Shown: piece after piece, positions 58,973-64,000 of the stretch
Position numbering within the stretch: the first letter of the stretch is position 1
How the letters are laid out: each line of letters begins with the position of its first letter
NCBI RefSeq assembly: GCF_004348685.1
Contig: NZ_SMKO01000006.1
Span: 62,001-126,000 of the forward strand
DNA length: 64,000 bases
DNA from: Nonomuraea deserti
Lineage (GTDB): Bacteria; Actinomycetota; Actinomycetes; Streptosporangiales; Streptosporangiaceae
Reading direction: 5' to 3'
Notes under the pieces: model-generated
What the model was told of the DNA's origin: nothing
Seen by the model: the letters and a program-made list of their open reading frames with translations, nothing else
Databases searched by the model: none
Position numbers and translations under genes: made by a program

Positions 58973-59590
58973 ATGGCCCGCATGCCCAAAGAACACCTGG
59001 AGGCCCGGCGCCGCCAGATCCTCGACGCCGCCCGGCAGTGCTTCATCCGCAACGGCTTTCACGCCACGTCCATGCAGGACATCCTGGCCGAGGCCGACCT
59101 GTCGGCGGGCGCCGTCTACCGGTACTTCAAGAGCAAGGACGACATCATCGCGGCGACCGCCTCCGAGGCCCTCGCCGAGTTGGCCGCGGCGTTCGAGGCG
59201 GACGAGTCGGCCGCACCGCCCGGCCTGGACGACATCGTCGACGTCGTGCTGCAGGTGGACCGCCCGCCGCTGTCCGGCTCGCGGGAGTCCGCGCAGTTCC
59301 TCGTCCAGGTGTGGGCCGAGGCGCTGCGCTCACCGCTGCTGCGCACGAAGCTCCAGACCGTCATGGAGGAGGCCCGGCGGGTGGTCGGAGGGCTGGTGGC
59401 GCGCCATCAGCGGCATGGGCTGCTCTCCGGCGACGTCCCGGCCGAGCAGGTGGCGGAGGTCCTGATGGCGCTGGTGGACGGCTTCCTGGTGTCACGGGCG
59501 GTGTACGGCCACGACGGCCCCGCGGACTCGGCGGCCTTCCGCAACGGCCTGCGCGCCCTGATGTCGACGCCGGACCGGGCCGGCGGATAG
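58973..59590 (+). CDS. TetR-family regulator
   Basis: 205 residues from ATG 58973. Helix-turn-helix: RRRQILDAARQCFIRNGFHA TSMQDILAEADLSAGAVYRY F. The C-terminal domain is of the TetR_C_6 kind. Four related operators occur: one before the DoxX gene, one before its own start, and two before the FAD monooxygenase 77 bases downstream. It should control all three genes. Confidence 0.92.
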   Translation: MARMPKEHLEARRRQILDAARQCFIRNGFHATSMQDILAEADLSAGAVYRYFKSKDDIIAATASEALAELAAAFEADESAAPPGLDDIVDVVLQVDRPPLSGSRESAQFLVQVWAEALRSPLLRTKLQTVMEEARRVVGGLVARHQRHGLLSGDVPAEQVAEVLMALVDGFLVSRAVYGHDGPADSAAFRNGLRALMSTPDRAGG

Positions 59591-59596
59591 CGAAAG

Positions 59597-59652
59597 AACG
59601 TTCGCTCTTGACCGTTGGACACGCTTGTGCTGTCCTGAAAGAACGATCGTTC
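59597..59652 (+). promoter_or_regulatory. TetR operators before the FAD monooxygenase
   Basis: AAAGAACGTTCGCT (59593-59606) and the perfect 12-base palindrome GAACGATCGTTC (59641-59652). The second ends 15 bases before GTG 59668. Confidence 0.8.
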
Positions 59653-59667
59653 GTTTTTGGAGGAGCA

Positions 59668-61365
59668 GTGACCGTCGGAGAAGACGTCCTCATCGTCGGC
59701 GCGGGGCCGACCGGCCTGGTGCTGGCGATCGAGCTGGCCCGCAGAGGAGTGGTGCCTCGCGTCATCGACGCGGGAGCCGCGGACCACCGGGAGAGCCGGG
59801 CGGTGTCCATCGTGGCCCGGACCCTCGAAGTCCTCGACGACCTCGGGCTGGCCGAGGACGCCCTCGAACGCGGCATACCGCTGCACGCGCTGAACTTCTA
59901 CCAGGGCACCACGACGCTCGCCGAGATGGACGTCACGGCCGTGGACTCCCCGTTCCCTTACGACCTGTGCATCCCGCAGTGGCAGACGGTCAGCCTGCTG
60001 CGCGAACGTGTGGAGGAGCTCGGAGTCTCCATCGAATGGGGCACCCGCCTGCTGGACCACGAGGCGGGTGAACACCGCGTCACCGTGGACCTCCAGCACG
60101 CCGACGGCCGCCGCGAACGCTGCGCGACCAGGTGGTTGATCGGGGCGGACGGCGCGCACAGCACCGTCCGCGAGACGGCCGGCATCGGCAGGCAGCGGGC
60201 CGACCTGCAGCGCGCATTCATCCTGGGTGACGTCGCCGCCGACTGGCCGCTGACGCGCGACCGCTTCCACGTCTACTTCGCCCGATCGGGGCTGGTCGCG
60301 GTCTTCCCCATGGCGGGGGGCTACTGGCGGATCCTGGCCAACACGGCCGGCACGGCCAACACGGCCGGCACAACCACGGCCGGCACAACCAGCACGGGCG
60401 GCACCGCCGGATCGCCGCCGGCGGCACCCGGCCTCGACGACTTCAGCGCCCTGGTCGCCGACCGTACGCCGCTGGACTCGCGCCTGCGCGATCTGCAGTG
60501 GAGCTCGTCGTTCGTGGCCCGCGAGAGCCTGGCCGAGCGTCTGCGCGACGGCCGTGTCCTGCTCGTCGGAGACGCCGCGCACAACCACAGCCCGGTGGGC
60601 GGGCAGGGCATGAACACCGGCATGCAGGACGCGTACAACCTGGGCTGGAAACTCGCTCTCGTCGTCACCGGCGACGCCGCCGAGACCCTCCTGGACAGTT
60701 ACCACGCCGAACGCCGGCCCGTGGCCAGGGCCGTGGTCGACGCCACCTCGACCACGACCAAGGTCGTCACCGGCGGCACCCTGGTCGCCCGCAGAGCCAG
60801 ACGGCACGCGCTGCGGCTGCTCGGCCGGCTCAACCCCGTGCAACAGCGGTTGTCCAACGCCTTCGGCGAGCACCTGGTCCACTACCGCGACAGCCCTCTG
60901 GTCTTCCAGCGCTGGACCGAGTCCCCGGCCAGGGCCTGGAACGACCTCGCCGACGCAGGCCCGCAGCCGGGGGACGTGATGCGCGACGTCCACCTCGAAA
61001 GGCGCGACGGCCCGGTGGCGCTGCGGCACCTGCTGCGCGGACCGGGGCATCACCTGCTGCTGTTCGCCGCCGACACCACCGACCCCGCCACCCTGGCGGC
61101 CTGGCGATCGGCGGCGTGCGCGGCGATGGCCGGGCACGGTGAAGCCCACCTCATCACGCGCGGCCACCTGCCACCCGGCCTGGCCGGCGGCGTCGCCGCG
61201 GACCCGCGCAGCCAGGCGCACAACCGCTACGGCGTGCGCCGGCCGAGCCTTTACCTCATCCGCCCGGACAAGTACGTCGGCTACCGGGGTGACAGCGCCG
61301 ACCTCGCGGCCGTGGACGACTACTTCCTGGCCCTGACCGCCCCGCACGCCGTACGGACGGTTTGA
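59668..61365 (+). CDS. FAD-dependent aromatic monooxygenase
   Basis: 565 residues from GTG 59668, GGAGGAG upstream. FAD motifs: GAGPTG at 11-16 (LIVGAGPTGLVLAIELA), DG near residue 165 and GDAAHNHSPVGGQGMNTGMQ near 310. This is a phenol/polyketide hydroxylase of the PheA/MhpA family. Residues about 228-252 form a low-complexity insert of Thr, Ala and Gly (TAGTANTAGTTTAGTTSTGG) made of short DNA repeats. The C-terminal thioredoxin-like domain (LLFAADTTDPATLAAWRS) is present. The TetR ligand may be an aromatic substrate. Confidence 0.9.
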   Translation: MTVGEDVLIVGAGPTGLVLAIELARRGVVPRVIDAGAADHRESRAVSIVARTLEVLDDLGLAEDALERGIPLHALNFYQGTTTLAEMDVTAVDSPFPYDLCIPQWQTVSLLRERVEELGVSIEWGTRLLDHEAGEHRVTVDLQHADGRRERCATRWLIGADGAHSTVRETAGIGRQRADLQRAFILGDVAADWPLTRDRFHVYFARSGLVAVFPMAGGYWRILANTAGTANTAGTTTAGTTSTGGTAGSPPAAPGLDDFSALVADRTPLDSRLRDLQWSSSFVARESLAERLRDGRVLLVGDAAHNHSPVGGQGMNTGMQDAYNLGWKLALVVTGDAAETLLDSYHAERRPVARAVVDATSTTTKVVTGGTLVARRARRHALRLLGRLNPVQQRLSNAFGEHLVHYRDSPLVFQRWTESPARAWNDLADAGPQPGDVMRDVHLERRDGPVALRHLLRGPGHHLLLFAADTTDPATLAAWRSAACAAMAGHGEAHLITRGHLPPGLAGGVAADPRSQAHNRYGVRRPSLYLIRPDKYVGYRGDSADLAAVDDYFLALTAPHAVRTV

Positions 61366-61515
61366 TAGAACGGCGGGGATGTCCTGACGGCGGCGGCGTT
61401 CCCGCACCGGCGTTGACCGCCGTGGTGCCCGCCGCCTGGTTGCGCGCCGCGGGTGCGGGGACGGTCACGGGCGTCGCGCCCGAGAGCGAAGGCGCGCCTC
61501 GGCGAAACGACGTCA

Positions 61516-61547
61516 GGGGCGGGCGTCCTCCGGTGGGCGCCCGCCCC
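61516..61547. terminator. Strong terminator hairpin
   Basis: GGGGCGGGCG (61516-61525) pairs perfectly with CGCCCGCCCC (61538-61547) over 12 bases. It lies between the convergent monooxygenase and the binding-protein gene and serves the latter six bases after its stop. Confidence 0.75.
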
Positions 61548-61552
61548 GGCTG

Positions 61553-62947
61553 TCACTGCTCGACGTTGGCGTTGTACTTCTGGATGGGCGTCTGCAGCGT
61601 GGCGGCGGCGTTCTGCATCGCCTGCTCGGCCGGAGTCCGAGGCTCCTGCCCCGCCCCGGCGGGCACGGCCTGCTCGAGACCGACCTCGGCCGCCTTCCTG
61701 GCCTCGGGCATGACGCCGAGGAGGCAGCCCGACGTGGCCGCCGACGGCTGCTGGGCGCGCAGTTGCGTCACCGCGACCTGGAAGTTGGGGTTGTCGTTCG
61801 CCTTGGCCTGCGGGTTGACCGGCACGTAGCCGGTCGCCTCGTGCCACTTCGCCTGCTGCTCAGGCGTGTTGGAGAACTTCACGAACTCCCAGGCGGCCCG
61901 CTTCTCCGCGTCGGTGTGCCCGACCGCGTTGATCCACAGGGAGGCGCCGCCGATGATCGTGCCACCGCTGGAGGACTCGGACACCTTGGGGAACGGGGCG
62001 GTCTTCAGCTCGAACTTGCCCTTCGCGGCCTCGGTGTAGCCGCCGAGGGCGGAGGTCGACTCCAGGTGCAGGGCGATCGTCCCGGTCTTGAACGCGTTCT
62101 GGGCCTGGTCGGTCGGCCGGCCGGTGTTGGTGGCGTAGCCCTCCTTCACCAGGTCGCCCAGCCACTGGGCGAACTTGGGCCCGGCGCCGGTGCCGAAGTT
62201 CACCTTGGTGGCCAGGCCGTTCCTGCCGTTGCCGTTGTCGCAGTACTCGGCGTTGTCCTGGGCGGTCAGCTGCTCGACGAACCAGCCGTAGAGCGCGGCG
62301 TTGAAGCCGAACTGCGTGACCGTGCCGCCCTCCTTGACGGTGAGCTTCTTCGCCCACTCGCCGACCTCGTCGAGCGTGGCCGGCGGCTTGTCCGGGTCGA
62401 GCCCGGCCTTCTTCACGGCGTCCGCGTTCATGTAGAGCAGCGGCGCCGAGGAGTTGAACGGCATCGACCAGAGCTTGTTCTTGATCGTGTAGTAGCTGGC
62501 GATGTTGGGCTCGATGTTCGCGTTCTGGTCGAACTTGTCCAGCTCGATGAACTTGTACATCGGGACGACCTGCTGGGAGTCGTACATGAACCGCGAGCCG
62601 ATGTCGTAGATCTGGACCAGCGGGGGCGTGGCCTCCTGCTGTACGGCCTGCTTGTACGCGACGACCATCTGGTCGTAGTCGCCCTTGAAGACCGGCTTCA
62701 CGGTGATCTTGTCGTTCACCTTCTTGAAGTCGTCCACCATGGCCTTGATGGCGAGCTCGTTCTTCTCCTTCATCGAGTGCCAGAACTCGATCTCGATCGG
62801 TTCGGTGATCGCGTCGGCGCCGGGCGCCGTGGCGGCCTCGCCGCCCTCGCCCGAGCCCGCATCGCCACCGCAGCCCGTCAGAGCGAGGGAGAGCGCGGCC
62901 GTGACCACCAGCCCGTCGCGCGTACGCCTAAATCGGGGTCGTGCCAT
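61553..62947 (-). CDS. Sugar-binding lipoprotein of an ABC importer (UgpB-like)
   Basis: 464 residues from ATG 62947. Lipoprotein signal with lipobox LTGC (Cys near residue 26). IEIEFWHSMKEKNELAIKAM and VVPMYKFIELDKF, then FSNTPEQQAKWHEATGYVPV, place it with UgpB-type family-1 binding proteins. It captures an oligosaccharide or glycerophosphodiester outside the cell and passes it to the two permeases upstream. Last gene of the visible operon. Confidence 0.9.
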   Translation of the reverse strand: MARPRFRRTRDGLVVTAALSLALTGCGGDAGSGEGGEAATAPGADAITEPIEIEFWHSMKEKNELAIKAMVDDFKKVNDKITVKPVFKGDYDQMVVAYKQAVQQEATPPLVQIYDIGSRFMYDSQQVVPMYKFIELDKFDQNANIEPNIASYYTIKNKLWSMPFNSSAPLLYMNADAVKKAGLDPDKPPATLDEVGEWAKKLTVKEGGTVTQFGFNAALYGWFVEQLTAQDNAEYCDNGNGRNGLATKVNFGTGAGPKFAQWLGDLVKEGYATNTGRPTDQAQNAFKTGTIALHLESTSALGGYTEAAKGKFELKTAPFPKVSESSSGGTIIGGASLWINAVGHTDAEKRAAWEFVKFSNTPEQQAKWHEATGYVPVNPQAKANDNPNFQVAVTQLRAQQPSAATSGCLLGVMPEARKAAEVGLEQAVPAGAGQEPRTPAEQAMQNAAATLQTPIQKYNANVEQ

Positions 62948-62973
62948 CTGGGAACTCCGTTTCTTGTTCACGA

Positions 62974-63810
62974 TTACTTCACCGCGCCTGCGGTGAGGCC
63001 GCGGATGATGAAGCGCTGCCCGAAGATCACGAGCACGAGGGTGGGCAGCAGCGCGAGGGTGACCCCGGCCAGGATGAGCGTCGGGCTGGACGATTCGGCG
63101 TCGTTCAACATGGACACGCCGATCTGCAGCGTCTTGTACTGGTCGTCGTTGCCGAGGATCAACGGCCAGAAGTACTGGTTCCACGTGGTCATGAACACGT
63201 AGACGCCGACGGCGGCGATGGCCGGTTTCGACAGGGGGAGCAGGATCCGCCACAGGAACCGCAGATGGCCGCAGCCGTCCATCACCGCGGCGTCACGCAC
63301 CTCGATCGGGAACTGGAGGAACGACTGCCGCAGCAGGAACGTGCCGAAGGCGTGGGCGAGGAAGGGCAGCGTGAGCCCGAGGTAGGTGAGCGGCCCCTTG
63401 GTCAACCCCAGGTCCGAGATCAGCAGGTAGTTGGGCAGGATGATCGCTTCCCACGGCACCATGAGCGTCACCATGAACAGCGCGAACATCGCCGTCTTGG
63501 CCCACATCCGCAGGAACGCGAACGCGTAGGCGGCCAGGACGCTCGACAGGAGCTGGCAGAGGGTGACGATGCCGGTCTGGATCGCCGAGTTGAGGTACTG
63601 CCTGGCCAGCGGGATGGTGTCGAGCGCCGAAGAGTAGTTGCCGAGGTCGATCGCCGTCGGGAGGAGCTTCGGCGGATAGCTGGCCAGGTCGCTCGGCGTC
63701 ATGATGCCGCCGATGAACGCGTAGTAGAGCGGGAAGACCACCGGGAGCGCGCACACGATGAGCACGAGATAGACAACGATCTTGCTCGCGACCGAGGAGG
63801 AGGTGCTCAT
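62974..63810 (-). CDS. ABC sugar permease, UgpE/MalG type
   Basis: 278 residues from ATG 63810, in ATGA overlap with the upstream permease. Six membrane helices. The EAA loop near residue 180 (EVRDAAVMDGCGHLRFLWRI LLPLSKPAI) has the conserved EAA---G-----I-LP pattern. It pairs with the partial permease next to it. The ATPase is probably a shared MsiK-type protein encoded elsewhere, as is normal in actinobacteria. Confidence 0.92.
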   Translation of the reverse strand: MSTSSSVASKIVVYLVLIVCALPVVFPLYYAFIGGIMTPSDLASYPPKLLPTAIDLGNYSSALDTIPLARQYLNSAIQTGIVTLCQLLSSVLAAYAFAFLRMWAKTAMFALFMVTLMVPWEAIILPNYLLISDLGLTKGPLTYLGLTLPFLAHAFGTFLLRQSFLQFPIEVRDAAVMDGCGHLRFLWRILLPLSKPAIAAVGVYVFMTTWNQYFWPLILGNDDQYKTLQIGVSMLNDAESSSPTLILAGVTLALLPTLVLVIFGQRFIIRGLTAGAVK

Positions 63811-64000
63811 CGGTAGTGGACTCTCCTTTCCAGCACGCCGAACTGGATGCCGGTACACGCGAGGACGACCACCAGGAGCACGATCGCGGCGGCGCTGGCC
63901 GTGCCGAAGTCCGACGACCCGTAGCTGAAGGCCTTCTCGTAGATCCAGTAGACCAGCGTGGACGTCGCCCCGTCGGGGCCGCCCTTGGTGAGGATGTGGA
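63807..64000 (-). CDS. ABC sugar permease, UgpA/MalF type (5' part outside window)
   Basis: Only the last 63 codons are visible: HILTKGGPDGATSTLVYWIY, EKAFSYGSSDFGTASAAAIV and the final helix LLVVVLACTGIQF, then GVLERRVHYR and stop. TKGGP is the conserved motif of the MalF/UgpA C-terminus. The stop overlaps the next permease start (ATGA). Confidence 0.88.
   Translation of the reverse strand, partial: HILTKGGPDGATSTLVYWIYEKAFSYGSSDFGTASAAAIVLLVVVLACTGIQFGVLERRVHYR

Noticed and set aside
58918-59667. Extension of the FAD monooxygenase frame upstream over the TetR gene
   Set aside because: GTG 59668 has GGAGGAG upstream and is directly followed by the FAD motif; the upstream part is a shadow of TetR.

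Overview
This window is GC-rich, densely packed chromosomal DNA of an actinomycete. The evidence is abundant TetR, GntR, PucR and HxlR regulators each facing a target gene, GTG and TTG starts, frequent ATGA or GTGA overlaps, several leaderless promoters, an ECF41 sigma factor, DesK/DesR-type two-component pairs, a ricin-tailed glycosidase and small disulfide-rich secreted proteins. The gene set resembles Nonomuraea and other Streptosporangiaceae, but that placement is inference. I saw no rRNA, tRNA, CRISPR array or intact insertion sequence.

Layout, left third (1-19 kb). A partial serine hydrolase and a cytochrome P450 face a TetR gene. A deaminase/PhzF pair faces an Lrp regulator. A four-gene operon follows: ribbon-helix-helix protein, DUF4097 protein, ABC ATPase and ABC permease, controlled by a striking palindromic promoter. 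Next come a secreted GH127-type glycosidase with a lectin tail behind a LacI-type operator, an SDR/membrane-protein operon facing a TetR gene, and a secreted protein resembling alpha-amylase inhibitors. A sialic-acid locus ends this part: sialidase, broken lyase and GntR regulator, with one operator in front of both the sialidase and the lyase.

Middle (19-46 kb). Two very large FtsX-type permeases overlap one another with no ATPase beside them. Cytochrome bd genes cydAB lie next to universal stress proteins. An IlvD/Edd dehydratase and a zinc alcohol dehydrogenase look like sugar-acid catabolism. A kinase/regulator/membrane-protein unit carries a repeated operator, TGAC-N4-GTCA. A PucR regulator converges on a deacetylase, ene-reductase and DUF1989 operon.

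Right third (45-64 kb). An ABC-F ribosome-protection ATPase comes first, followed by more regulator/enzyme pairs, a second two-component system, GNAT and DUF1801 genes, and two small secreted proteins. Then come an ECF41 sigma factor with an NADH-dehydrogenase-like flavoprotein, a TetR regulon covering a DoxX protein and an FAD monooxygenase, and finally a carbohydrate ABC importer that runs off the right edge.

The most unusual broad property is gene decay. Between about 11.8 and 36.5 kb there are at least nine remnants: a xanthine dehydrogenase Fe-S subunit, a 2-hydroxyacid dehydrogenase, a DHDPS/NanA-type lyase, a TetR, an SDR, a tautomerase, a GAF sensor kinase, a universal stress protein and a DUF6351 protein. 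Most carry deletions as well as frameshifts. From 36.6 to 64 kb I found none. Several operators are sharp enough to define small regulons from sequence alone.
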